Below, piece after piece: positions 48,200 to 56,508 of a stretch of DNA of 64,000 nt. Within the stretch, counting starts at the first letter, position 1, and each line of letters starts with the position of its first letter. Both the position numbers and the translations under genes were made by a program. This stretch comes from Paractinoplanes durhamensis (GTDB lineage: Bacteria > Actinomycetota > Actinomycetes > Mycobacteriales > Micromonosporaceae), in the NCBI RefSeq assembly GCF_016862175.1, contig NZ_BOML01000062.1, forward strand, positions 60,124 to 124,123. The letters run 5' to 3'. Under the pieces are notes generated by a model. That model was not told where the DNA came from, ran no database searches, and saw only the letters and a program-made list of their open reading frames with translations.

Positions 48200-48411
48200 C
48201 TGCACCTCCTAAAGTCCGTCACGTGGACCACATTTGGTCTTCTGGACCGCTGTACGGACTCGGGTGTAACGTACGGTTGGCCATCAGCCGATGGCAATAG
48301 ATCGGGGCCGAAAAGTTACGGGCCGATGACGTCATCGCGCGGGCGGCAGAATTCAGGTGTCCTAGACACCAATGGCCGATCTCGGCCGCACTGCAGAGGA
48401 AGTGAGCCACG
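48200..48411. promoter_or_regulatory. Divergent control region between ALDH operon and IclR gene
   Basis: The 212-bp gap holds a palindrome GACCA-CATT-TGGTC (48226-48239), followed by a further GGACC at 48244-48248, likely for the IclR protein. A GTACGGAC half-site at 48252-48259 with CGTACGG at 48270-48276 resembles the TetR-associated palindrome at 38581. Regulation by both proteins is plausible. Confidence 0.5.
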
Positions 48412-49212
48412 GTGACATCCGCGACCAGGCGTAACCCGGCGGCCGGCGACGAGAGCTCCGAGGGGCAGGGCGTCCGCAGCATCCAGCGGGCGCTCGACAT
48501 CCTGTCGCTGCTGACCGAGGACCGCCCGTTGATCGCCGTGCGGGACATCGTCGCGGCGACCGGGCTGGCCAAGACGACGGTCATCCGGATCGTGCAGACC
48601 CTCGAACAGAGCGGCCTGCTGTGGGCGACCAACTCCGGCTACATGGCCGGGCCCGGGCTCTGGCGGTGGGCGCACCTCGCCCGGCGCGGCTGGGAGCTGC
48701 CGCCGGAGACCCAGCGGCTGATGCGCGAGCTGGCCGCGCGCGAACGGGAGACGGTCAACGTCTACGTGGCCCGCGACATCGTCCGGATCTGCATCGCCCA
48801 GCAGGAGAGCCCGCAACCACTGCGGCACGTCGTGCACGTCGGCGACGAGCTGCCGATGTGGGCCGGCGCCTCGGCGAAGGTGTTGCTGCGCAACGCCTCC
48901 GACGGCCTGCTGGAGCGGGTGGCCCGCTCCTCGCCGTGGGGCGAGGGGCACGTGCGGCGCATCCGGGAGTGGATCGACGAGGCCACCCAGCAGGGGTACG
49001 CGGTGAGCCACGGCGAGCGCGAGACCGGCCTGTCCGCGGTGGCCGTGCCGATCCTGGGCCGCTCCGGCACCGTGGTCGCGGCGCTGACGCTGAGCGGCCC
49101 GACCGTGCGGTTCACCGACGACCGCGTCACCGAGTTCACCGCGGCGCTGCTGACCGCGGCGGCGCAGATGAACGAGCGAGGTTTCGACCATCCGCTCGGC
49201 TCGTCGTTCTGA
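48412..49212 (+). CDS. IclR-family transcriptional regulator
   Basis: A 266-residue regulator. The N-terminal winged helix covers about 22-85 (SIQRALDILSLLTEDRPLIA and ATGLAKTTVIRIVQTLEQSG), followed by the IclR effector domain with QQGYAVSHGERETGLSAVAV. IclR proteins commonly control catabolism of aromatic and short acids, using them as effectors. It is divergent from the ALDH-Liv operon and precedes the CoA-transferase gene in the same direction by 24 bases, so it probably controls both. The GTG start has GAGGAAG upstream. Confidence 0.88.
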   Translation: MTSATRRNPAAGDESSEGQGVRSIQRALDILSLLTEDRPLIAVRDIVAATGLAKTTVIRIVQTLEQSGLLWATNSGYMAGPGLWRWAHLARRGWELPPETQRLMRELAARERETVNVYVARDIVRICIAQQESPQPLRHVVHVGDELPMWAGASAKVLLRNASDGLLERVARSSPWGEGHVRRIREWIDEATQQGYAVSHGERETGLSAVAVPILGRSGTVVAALTLSGPTVRFTDDRVTEFTAALLTAAAQMNERGFDHPLGSSF

Positions 49213-49236
49213 CCACACCCGTAGGGAGAACCGCGC

Positions 49237-50433
49237 ATGCCCGACCGGCCGCTCGACGGTATCCGTGTCCTCGACCTCACCAACGTCCTCGCCGGGCCCT
49301 ACTGCACGTATCACCTGATGCTGCTCGGCGCCGAGGTGCTCAAGATCGAGATGCCCGGCCGGGGCGACCTCGCCCGGCGGCTGGGCCCGGACCCGGAGCT
49401 GAACCGGTCGTTGCTCGGCGCGTCCTTCCTGGCCCAGAACGCCGGCAAGAAGTCGATCGAGCTGGACCTGAAGTCGGACGACGGCCGGGCCACGTTCGAG
49501 GAGCTCGCGACGCACGCCGACGTGCTGGTCGAGAACTACCGGGCCGGCGTGCTGGCCCGGCTCGGCTTCCCGGCCGAGCGGCTGGCCCGGCTCAACCCCG
49601 GGCTCGTGCACTGCGCGATCAGCGGTTTCGGCCAGACCGGGCCGATGAGCCAGGCGCCCGCCTACGACCAGATCATCCAGGGCCTGTCCGGGATGATGAG
49701 CGTGACCGGCACCCCGGAGACCGCGCCGCTGCGGGTCGGCTTCCCGGTCGCCGACACCGTCGGCGGCCTGTCCGCCGCGCTGGCGATCACCGCCGCGCTG
49801 GCCGGCCGGCGGGTCGACGGCAAGGGCCGCTACCTGGACGTGTCCATGCTGGAGGCGTCGCTGTCGGCGATGGGCTGGGCGGTCTCCAACTACCTGGTGA
49901 GCGGGGTCGAGCCGCAGCCGATGGGCGACCAGAACGCGACCGCCGCCCCGTCCGGCACCTTCGACACCGCCGACGGCCCGCTCAACATCGCGGCGAACCG
50001 CCAGGAGCAGTACGAGACGCTGTGCCGGCTGGTCGGCCGCCCGGAGCTGATCGACGATCCCCGCTTCGCCGACCGGGAGGCGCGCAAGGCGCACCGGCCG
50101 GAGCTCAACCGGGAGCTGACCGAGGCCCTGCGGGCGCGGCCGGCGCTGGAGTGGGAGCGGATGCTGTCCGCGGCCGGGGTCCCGGCGGCCCGCATCCTGA
50201 CCGTCGCTCAGGCCGTCGACATCGACCAGGTGGCCGGCCGGGGTTTCATCGCCGAGGTGCCGTTCCCGGCCGGCGACCGGACGCTGCGGGTGAGCGGGAG
50301 CGGGGTGCTCTTCGACGGCGAGCCGCTCACCCCGCCCGCTCCGCCGCCCGTGCTCGGCGAGCACAACGCCCAGGTGCCCGAGCTGCTCCGGCGCTGGCGG
50401 GAGGCCCGTAGCCCGGTCCCGGCCGGCGACTGA
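49237..50433 (+). CDS. CaiB/BaiF-family (class III) CoA-transferase
   Basis: A 398-residue enzyme that moves CoA between carboxylic acids. The start RPLDGIRVLDLTNVLAGPYCTYHLMLLGAEVLKIE, given here only in part, is the family hallmark; AYDQIIQGLSGMMSVTG contains the catalytic Asp position and GKGRYLDVSMLEA follows. The GTG-free ATG start has AGGGAG upstream. Its place after the IclR gene, opposite the ALDH operon, suggests it activates the acid product of that pathway to a CoA ester for further breakdown. Donor and acceptor acids are not known. Confidence 0.87.
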   Translation: MPDRPLDGIRVLDLTNVLAGPYCTYHLMLLGAEVLKIEMPGRGDLARRLGPDPELNRSLLGASFLAQNAGKKSIELDLKSDDGRATFEELATHADVLVENYRAGVLARLGFPAERLARLNPGLVHCAISGFGQTGPMSQAPAYDQIIQGLSGMMSVTGTPETAPLRVGFPVADTVGGLSAALAITAALAGRRVDGKGRYLDVSMLEASLSAMGWAVSNYLVSGVEPQPMGDQNATAAPSGTFDTADGPLNIAANRQEQYETLCRLVGRPELIDDPRFADREARKAHRPELNRELTEALRARPALEWERMLSAAGVPAARILTVAQAVDIDQVAGRGFIAEVPFPAGDRTLRVSGSGVLFDGEPLTPPAPPPVLGEHNAQVPELLRRWREARSPVPAGD

Positions 50434-50437
50434 CACG

Positions 50438-51292
50438 CTAGGCATCGCCGACCAGCTCCAGGAAGTCGGCGTACATCCGGTCCTCGCCGGGCGCGTATCC
50501 GGTGAAGAGCTGGAACGACGCCGCGGCCTGGTGGACCACCATCCCGCCGCCGTCGGCCACCCGGCAGCCCAGCGCCCGGGCGGTCCGGATCAGTGCCGTC
50601 TCCAGCGGGCGGTAGATCACGTCGGCGACCCAGAGGTCGGCCCGCAGGTGCTCCGGCTCGATCGGGGTGCCCGGATGGCCCTCCATCCCGATCGGGGTCG
50701 CGTTGACCAGGCCGCCGGCGTCGGCCAGCCGGGCCGGCACCTCCTCCGGGGCGATCGCCTCGACCGTCACCGGGTGGTGCCCGGCGATCGCGCGGGCCAG
50801 CCGCTCGGCCCGGCCGGGGTCGACGTCGGCCACCGACAGCCGCCGTGCGCCCGCGCCGGCCAGCGCGGACGCCACTGCCAGGCCCGCGCCGCCCGCGCCG
50901 AGCTGCACCACGTGGTCGAGGCGCAGGCCGGGTAGCTGGCGGGCCAGGCCGGCCGCGAAGCCGTACCGGTCGGTGTTGTGCCCGACCGCCCGGCCGTGGT
51001 CGAAGACGACGGTGTTGACCGCGCCGAGCTCGGCCGCCTCCGGCGCGAGATCGTCGAGGTGCCGCACCACGTCCTGCTTCACCGGGTGGGTGATGTTGAG
51101 GCCGCGGAAGCCGAGCCGCCGGGCCGCGCTGACCAGGTCGCCGACGTCGCGGGCGGCCGGGGCGAGCCGGTCGAGGTCGACGAGCTGGTAGAGGTAGCGG
51201 AGGCCGTGCCGGCCGGCCTCCCGCTCGTGCAGCGCCGGACTCAGCGACGTCCCGATGCCGGCGCCGATCAGGCCCACCAGACAGCGTTCCAC
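50438..51292 (-). CDS. Shikimate/quinate dehydrogenase family protein
   Basis: A 284-residue NAD(P)-dependent enzyme. The N-terminal substrate domain has GTSLSPALHE (Ser-Leu-Ser) and FRGLNITHPVKQDV with the catalytic Lys; the Rossmann part shows QLGAGGAGLAVASAL and VNATPIGMEGHPG. This resembles the catabolic quinate/shikimate dehydrogenases of Corynebacterium (QsuD) as much as AroE; context favours catabolism. It is a single minus-strand gene, convergent with the CoA-transferase, with a GTACGAACC-like motif in its promoter. It could interconvert shikimate and 3-dehydroshikimate, feeding the dehydratase-like protein at 58505. Confidence 0.82.
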   Translation of the reverse strand: MERCLVGLIGAGIGTSLSPALHEREAGRHGLRYLYQLVDLDRLAPAARDVGDLVSAARRLGFRGLNITHPVKQDVVRHLDDLAPEAAELGAVNTVVFDHGRAVGHNTDRYGFAAGLARQLPGLRLDHVVQLGAGGAGLAVASALAGAGARRLSVADVDPGRAERLARAIAGHHPVTVEAIAPEEVPARLADAGGLVNATPIGMEGHPGTPIEPEHLRADLWVADVIYRPLETALIRTARALGCRVADGGGMVVHQAAASFQLFTGYAPGEDRMYADFLELVGDA

Positions 51293-51310
51293 GATGGCCT
51301 CCAGTTCTTT

Positions 51311-51325
51311 GTACGAACCAGTACG
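51311..51325. promoter_or_regulatory. Candidate regulator site in the shikimate dehydrogenase promoter
   Basis: GTACGAACCAGTACG lies 19 bases before the start codon. Aligned over 18 bases it matches the reverse complement of the 38581 palindrome at 14 positions. Confidence 0.35.
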
Positions 51326-51381
51326 TTAGTTATCGGCACCGAAACCTGCGATGTCAAGAGATGGACGACAATGCATGGCCT

Positions 51382-52221
51382 TTATCGGTCGGCCAGGAGC
51401 TCCGACCCATCGGCGACCACGTCGTCCCCCGCCGCCGGATTGGTGTTGTTGAGGTGCCCGTAGCGGAATCGGGTGCCGGGATGCCGGGCCGTGTGCGGCC
51501 GGGACTCCACGATGGGCAGATGGCCCATGCTGCGGGCGCTGCCCGGCCGGCCGGTCGTCCGGGTCAGCTCGTCGTCGGTGCCGAAGGTGCCGTCCAGCAG
51601 CACCTCGCCGGCACCGGCCACGAACCCGTCGAACGCCGCGGTCCACGCCGGCAGGCAGGTGGCGTGCACGAAGCTCGCGCCGGTCCGGGTGTCGGTCAGA
51701 CGCAGCGCCGACACCCAGTCGTCGCCGGCGACCCCGGCCGCGTAGCGCGGCCGCTTCGCGCCGACCGTGAGCCGGCGGACGTCGAGGCCGCCGTCCAGCA
51801 CGAGGTGGTCGGTGAGCTCGTTCCAGTGCAGCTCGGTGTAGGACGCGAGCATCGGGCGCAGGGGGAAGGCGGTTTCGAGGGCCGCGCTCACCGCCGGGGT
51901 GGCGTAGACGCTCAGCCGGACCGCCTCGCGCAGGCTGAGCAGGCCGAGCGTGTGGTCGAGCTCGGCGGTGGTGAGCAGTACGCCGCGTAGCGGGGTCTCC
52001 CGCAACCCCGGGCCGGGGGCCAGCTCCGGGGTGCCGAGGATCTGGGTGCGGATATCCGGGCCGGCGTTGAGCAGGTACCACGCCGTGCCGTCGCCGCTGA
52101 CCGCGACGGTGTCCTGGGACCGATGGCGGCCGGTGCGGCGGGCGTCCTGGCAGACCGGGCAGGCGCAGTTCCACTGTGGGCTTCCGCCGCCCGCGGCACT
52201 GCCGAGCACCCGGACCCTCAC
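51382..52221 (-). CDS. pqqB: PQQ biosynthesis protein PqqB
   Basis: A 279-residue metallo-beta-lactamase-fold protein acting in PQQ formation, recently linked to hydroxylation of the Tyr part of the precursor. It starts VRVLGSAAGGGSPQWNCACP, the PqqB hallmark with the CxCxxC zinc-binding motif, followed by AELDHTLGLLSLREA and ending with YGHLNNTNPA. The GTG start at 52221 overlaps the PqqDE stop (GTGA). It is the last gene of a pqqA-C-DE-B operon on the minus strand. Confidence 0.92.
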   Translation of the reverse strand: MRVRVLGSAAGGGSPQWNCACPVCQDARRTGRHRSQDTVAVSGDGTAWYLLNAGPDIRTQILGTPELAPGPGLRETPLRGVLLTTAELDHTLGLLSLREAVRLSVYATPAVSAALETAFPLRPMLASYTELHWNELTDHLVLDGGLDVRRLTVGAKRPRYAAGVAGDDWVSALRLTDTRTGASFVHATCLPAWTAAFDGFVAGAGEVLLDGTFGTDDELTRTTGRPGSARSMGHLPIVESRPHTARHPGTRFRYGHLNNTNPAAGDDVVADGSELLADR

Positions 52222-53567
52222 GCGTACCGCCGCGGGATCATCGGGGTTCGGGTGGCCGGTTCGAGCAGCCCGTGGTGCGGCGAGAGCGAGCAGGCCGGGT
52301 CGGTGGCCGCGGCGTCGCCGGTCAGCTGGAAGGCCTGGCAGCGGCAGCCGCCGAAGTCGAGTTCGCGCAGCTCGCAATCGCGGCACGGGGACGGCATCCA
52401 GGCGGTGCCGCGGTAGCGCTCGAACAGTTCCGAGCGGTACCAGATGTCGGCGAGCCGCTGCCGCCGCACGGTCGGGGCCGGCGGGCCGGGCAGTTGCTGG
52501 GCGGCCAGGCAGGGCAGGACGACGCCGGTCGGGGTGACCGCGAGCTGCCGGGCGCCCCAGCCGTTCATGCACGGCTTCGGGCGGCCGGTGAAGTGGTCCG
52601 GCTCCACGTAGACGATCTCCATCTCGTGGCCGTACCGCTCGTGCACCCCGGCCGCGGCGACGCCGGCCCGGCGCACCTGATCGGCGGTGGGCATCAGGGC
52701 GGCCCGGTTGCGCAGGCCCCAGCCGTAGTACTGGGTGTGCGCCAGCTCGAGCCGGTCGGCGCCGAGATCGGCGGCGAACGCGGCGATGTCGGCGAGCCGG
52801 TCCACGTTCGCGGCGTGCAGCACCACGTTGATGGTCAGCGGCAGGTCGGCCCGCCGGATCAGGCCGGCCGCCGCGATCTTCCGCTCGTGGGCGCGCAGGC
52901 CGGCGATGGCGTCCGCGGCCGGGGTGTCGGCGTGCTGCACGGACAGCTGCACGTGGTCGATGCCGGCCGCGCCGAGCCGGTCGAGCCGGCCGTGCGACAG
53001 CCCGACCCCGCTGGTGATCAGGTTGGTGTACATGCCCAGCGTGCGGGCGTGCGCGACGAGATCGGCGAGGTCGGGGCGCAGGACCGGCTCGCCGCCGGAG
53101 AAGTGCACCTGCAGGACGCCGAGTTCGCGGGCCTGGTCGAGGACGGTCCGCCACTCCCCCGTGGTCAGCTCGTCGCGGACCGGGTCGATCTGCACCGGGT
53201 TGGAGCAGTAGCCGCAGCGCAGTGGGCAGCGGTAGGTCAGCTCCGCGACCAGGCCGATCGGTAGCGGCGCCGGCCCGCCCGGGGCACCGGCGCAGGTCTG
53301 CGCGACGGCCGGGCGTCCACCGTCGGCCAGCAACCGCCGGGCGGTCAGATCGTCGACCAGCTCGGCGACGTCGGCCCGGTCGACGTCGTCGTAGGTGTGG
53401 GCCAGCAGCGCCACGATGTCGTCGACGTCCCGGTGCCCGTCGCAGGCGCGCACCACGTCCGGGGCCGGCCCGGTCAGCATCAGGCTGCCCTCCGGGAAGA
53501 GCAGGGCGTCGGCCTGCCGGACCGGGTCGTGCACCAGCCGTACGCCCCGGCCCAGCCCCGGTCTCAC
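52218..53567 (-). CDS. pqqDE: PqqD-PqqE fusion: RiPP recognition element plus radical SAM PqqA cyclase
   Basis: A 449-residue fusion. Residues 1-85 are the PqqD peptide-binding element (GRGVRLVHDPVRQADALLFP, AELVDDLTARRLL). From about 95 comes the radical SAM enzyme PqqE with ELTYRCPLRCGYC (CxxxCxxC binding the catalytic 4Fe-4S cluster), VHFSGGEPVLRPDL, and a SPASM region with cysteines in KPCMNGWGA, LPCLAAQ, SPCRDC and GGCRCQ. PqqE joins Glu and Tyr of PqqA. The GTG start overlaps pqqC by four bases. Fusion of D and E is known in some bacteria. Confidence 0.92.
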   Translation of the reverse strand: MRPGLGRGVRLVHDPVRQADALLFPEGSLMLTGPAPDVVRACDGHRDVDDIVALLAHTYDDVDRADVAELVDDLTARRLLADGGRPAVAQTCAGAPGGPAPLPIGLVAELTYRCPLRCGYCSNPVQIDPVRDELTTGEWRTVLDQARELGVLQVHFSGGEPVLRPDLADLVAHARTLGMYTNLITSGVGLSHGRLDRLGAAGIDHVQLSVQHADTPAADAIAGLRAHERKIAAAGLIRRADLPLTINVVLHAANVDRLADIAAFAADLGADRLELAHTQYYGWGLRNRAALMPTADQVRRAGVAAAGVHERYGHEMEIVYVEPDHFTGRPKPCMNGWGARQLAVTPTGVVLPCLAAQQLPGPPAPTVRRQRLADIWYRSELFERYRGTAWMPSPCRDCELRELDFGGCRCQAFQLTGDAAATDPACSLSPHHGLLEPATRTPMIPRRYA

Positions 53568-54259
53568 GCGACGCCGCCCTGGTGTTCGACGGCGTCGAGC
53601 ATCGCGTTCAGCACGTCGCACTTGAACGCCAGCGCCCGCAGCGCGGCCTGCTGCTCGTCGGCCGTCCGGCAGTGCGTCAGCACCAGGTCGAGGGTGTAGC
53701 GGGCGTCGTCGCGCACCACCGGGATGCGGTGCTCGAAGTAGGCGTACCCCTCGGGTTTGATCCAGTCGTAGTGCCGGCGCCAGGCCACCACCCGGGCCGC
53801 CATCAGCTCCGGCGAGAACAGCTCGGTCAGTGCGGCGGCCGCCGCCTCGAGCCACGGCCGGTGCAGGCAGAAGTGCAGGTAGCCGTCGACCGCGAACCGG
53901 GTGCCGCGGGCGACGTGCCGCTCGTCGAGCAGTTCCTCGCGGGCCAACCCGACCGCGTCGGCGAGGACCAGCCAGTCGGCCTGGCCGCCCTCGCCGTCGC
54001 GGGCACCGTCGTGGAAGGTGACCCGGTCGAGCCAGCGGCGGCGGACGGCCGGCTCCGGGCAGTTCGCGATGATCGCCGCGTTCTTGCGGGCCAGGATGCT
54101 CTGGTAGTACCACCGGTTGGCGACCCAGCCGCGCACCTCGGCCGGCGAGCACTCGCCCGCGTGCAGGCGCCGGTGGAACGGGTGGCGATCCCAGTAGCGC
54201 GGGGCGAGGCCGTGCAGGGCGGCGGCGAAGTCGGCCCGGTTCAGCTCGGCCGGCGCCAC
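53564..54259 (-). CDS. pqqC: PQQ synthase PqqC
   Basis: A 231-residue heme-oxygenase-fold oxidase that catalyses the last ring-forming steps of PQQ synthesis without cofactor. Family segments are GWVANRWYYQSILARKNAAI, DGARDGEGGQADWL, ERHVARGTRFAVDGYLHF and HYDWIKPEGYAYFEHRI. GTG 54259 was chosen since the homologous proteins begin a few residues before the LNRADF segment; the ATG at 54310 would add 17 residues encoded within the pqqA frame. The start lies within the 3' end of pqqA. Confidence 0.9.
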   Translation of the reverse strand: MAPAELNRADFAAALHGLAPRYWDRHPFHRRLHAGECSPAEVRGWVANRWYYQSILARKNAAIIANCPEPAVRRRWLDRVTFHDGARDGEGGQADWLVLADAVGLAREELLDERHVARGTRFAVDGYLHFCLHRPWLEAAAAALTELFSPELMAARVVAWRRHYDWIKPEGYAYFEHRIPVVRDDARYTLDLVLTHCRTADEQQAALRALAFKCDVLNAMLDAVEHQGGVA

Positions 54260-54351
54260 GGTTGGCCGACCCCGGCGTACCCGGAGATCTCTGCTCTTGA
54301 TTCCAGGCATTCGGTCTTCGGTTTGGTCCAGGTGCGCTTTTCCTTGGTCAT
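54241..54351 (-). CDS. pqqA: PQQ precursor peptide PqqA
   Basis: A 36-residue peptide too short for most gene callers. It has TWTKPKTECLESR followed by AEISGYAG, with the conserved Glu-x3-Tyr pair (Glu21, Tyr25) that PqqE cross-links and that become the PQQ carbon and nitrogen skeleton. The ATG at 54351 lies 12 bases after the stop of the quinoprotein dehydrogenase. Its 3' end overlaps pqqC by 19 bases in another frame. Its C-terminal tail VGQPWRRPS is longer than in classical PqqA. Confidence 0.88.
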   Translation of the reverse strand: MTKEKRTWTKPKTECLESRAEISGYAGVGQPWRRPS

Positions 54352-54362
54352 GAGATGTCCCT

Positions 54363-56489
54363 TCAGGAGACGACGATCTTGCCGGTGTTCTGCGGGTAGA
54401 CGGCGTCGTTGTAGAAGTAGGTGCCGGGCGTGCTGAACGTGTGTGACCAGGATTTGCCCGGCATCAGCACCCCGGTGTCGAACTCGTCGTCGAAGAACGA
54501 CACCGCCGCGTGCGCGGAGGCGTTGTCGGCCGGGTTGACGAAGGTGACCGTGGTGCCGGCCGGGATCGCCAGGTGCTGCGGCGCCATCGCGTTCTGCGCC
54601 ACCAGGTTCTCGGTGGCCCCCGGCGCGTTCGTGGCCGCGCTCCAGACCCGCCCGATGGTCACCGTGTTGTTCGCGGTCGCGCCGGTGACCGCCGCGGTGC
54701 GGACGTCGTTGCGCTTCGACGGCGGCACCGGGGTCGCCGCCGGCGCGACGGTGCCGCCGAGCTTGAACGCCCACAGGTGGTCGCCGCGCGGGATGTCCGG
54801 GTAGGGCAGGCCGTTGCCGCCGGCGAACACCGCGATGTACTGCTCGCCGTCGATCTCGTAGGCGATCGGGCTGGTGTGCACGCCGGCTCCGGTCTGGAAG
54901 CTCCAGAGCACCTCGCCGTTCGTGTCGTCCATCGCGTGCAGCAGGCCGTCCGGCCCGCCCTGGAACATCACCCGGCCGGCCGTGGTCAGGATGCCGTTGC
55001 CGTGCGCGAGCGACCACTCGCCGTCCTTCGTCCACACCGGACGGTTGGTGACCGGGTCGACCGCGACGATCCCGCCGGCGAAATACTCGCCCAGCGGCCG
55101 GGAGGTGTTGACCCGGCCGTCGCGGGCGTTGGAGAAGCCCGAGTTGATCAGGCCGTAGCCGACGTAGATCCAGCCGGTGTGCGGGTTGAACGACAGGTGC
55201 GACCAGTCGGCGCCGCCGCCGGCCCCGGGGAAGATGATGACCGGCCGGTCCCAGTGCGGGGTGTAGAGGCCGCCGGTCTCGTAGAACGGCACCGGGCGGG
55301 TGGCCTTGTCGATCCGCGGTTCCTGCGGGACGAACGATTCGCCGCCGGGGAACGGCTGGGTGGGTGCGGTCTTCTGGCGTACGTCCTGGGGAACCGGCCG
55401 TTCCTCCATGCCGTGGATCGCCTCGCCGGTGCGGCGGTCGAGGATGTAGTACATGCCGACCTTGCTGCCGTAGACCACGACCTTGCGCAGCCTCTTCTTG
55501 ACCACGATGTCGATCAGGACCGGGGCCATCACGTTGTCCATGTCCCAGATGTCGTGGTGCACCGACTGGAAGTGCCAGCGCCGGCGGCCGGTCTTCGCGT
55601 CGAGGGCGACGATCGAGTTGGCGAACAGGTTGTCGCCGGCCCGGGACGAGCCGTCGGTGCGCGGGTACGGGCCACTGAAGGTCCAGTAGACGAGGCCCAG
55701 CTCGGGGTCGATCGCCGGGTGGATCCACGGCACCGCGCCGCCGGTCTTCCACGAGTCGCCGGCCCAGGTGTCGTGGCCGAACTCGCCGGGCCCTGGCGCC
55801 GACCAGAACGTCCAGACGATCTCGCCGGTCGCCGCGTTCAGGGCGTAGGCCCGGCCGCGGGCGCCGCCGGTGCTGCCCTGCATGCCGACGTAGACCAGGC
55901 CGTCGTGGTGGACGACCGCGCCGGCCAGGGTGCCGGTGAGGCCGCCGCACTGGCCGTTCTGCGGGTCGCAGCCGCTGTCCGAGCCACCCTCGCCGGCGGT
56001 GATCAGCGGGCGCTGCCAGAGGATCGCGCCGGTGAGCTGATCCAGGGCGTACACCATGTTGGATCCGCTTGTGGAAAAGACCTTGCCGCCGCCGAGCGCA
56101 ACGCCGCGCATGTTCGTGCTCTTGCTGCCGAGGTTGGTCTTCCATTTGATCGCGCCGGTGCGGCCGTCGACCGCGAAGACGTTCTGCTGGGTGGTCTGCA
56201 CGTAGAGGACGCCGTCCTGGACCACCGCGGTGCTCTGCTGCGCCTGGCTGGTGCTGCCGCCCTCCAGGTTGACGTGCCACGCACCGCCCAGCCGCTGCAG
56301 AGTTCGCCGATTGATCTGGCCCAGGTTGGAGTGGTTGGTGTTGCCCAGGTCTCCGCAGACCTTGGGGAAGTTCTTCCCGGGCCGCCCGAAGGCAGGTGGC
56401 TGTAATGGGGCCGCTTCCGCCGGTGTGCCGGCCAGGGCGGTCGTGCCCACGGCGCCCACCGCGCCGGCCAGGAATTTGCGTCTCTCCAT
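54363..56489 (-). CDS. Tat-exported PQQ-dependent dehydrogenase with C-terminal cupredoxin-like domain
   Basis: A 708-residue quinoprotein. A Tat signal (ERRKFLAGAVGAVG, cleavage near PAEA) leads to an eight-bladed propeller of the alcohol/quinate dehydrogenase type: repeated W-motifs such as TGAIKWKTNL and TGEIVWTFWS, and HHDIWDMDNVMAPVLIDI carrying the catalytic region. Residues from about 600 form a cupredoxin-like domain (IPAGTTVTFVNP, SAHAAVSFF, GTYFYND), but the usual Cys-His-Met copper ligands near the end are replaced (YNDAVYPQNTGK). No heme c motif is present. It is encoded just ahead of pqqA. Substrate unknown; a cyclic polyol such as quinate is possible. Confidence 0.87.
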   Translation of the reverse strand: MERRKFLAGAVGAVGTTALAGTPAEAAPLQPPAFGRPGKNFPKVCGDLGNTNHSNLGQINRRTLQRLGGAWHVNLEGGSTSQAQQSTAVVQDGVLYVQTTQQNVFAVDGRTGAIKWKTNLGSKSTNMRGVALGGGKVFSTSGSNMVYALDQLTGAILWQRPLITAGEGGSDSGCDPQNGQCGGLTGTLAGAVVHHDGLVYVGMQGSTGGARGRAYALNAATGEIVWTFWSAPGPGEFGHDTWAGDSWKTGGAVPWIHPAIDPELGLVYWTFSGPYPRTDGSSRAGDNLFANSIVALDAKTGRRRWHFQSVHHDIWDMDNVMAPVLIDIVVKKRLRKVVVYGSKVGMYYILDRRTGEAIHGMEERPVPQDVRQKTAPTQPFPGGESFVPQEPRIDKATRPVPFYETGGLYTPHWDRPVIIFPGAGGGADWSHLSFNPHTGWIYVGYGLINSGFSNARDGRVNTSRPLGEYFAGGIVAVDPVTNRPVWTKDGEWSLAHGNGILTTAGRVMFQGGPDGLLHAMDDTNGEVLWSFQTGAGVHTSPIAYEIDGEQYIAVFAGGNGLPYPDIPRGDHLWAFKLGGTVAPAATPVPPSKRNDVRTAAVTGATANNTVTIGRVWSAATNAPGATENLVAQNAMAPQHLAIPAGTTVTFVNPADNASAHAAVSFFDDEFDTGVLMPGKSWSHTFSTPGTYFYNDAVYPQNTGKIVVS

Positions 56490-56508
56490 GGCTGTCCCCG
56501 TTCTCGAG

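Noticed and set aside
54260..54310. ATG 54310 as start of pqqC
   Set aside because: It would place 17 extra residues inside the pqqA frame; PqqC homologs begin close to the segment encoded from GTG 54259.
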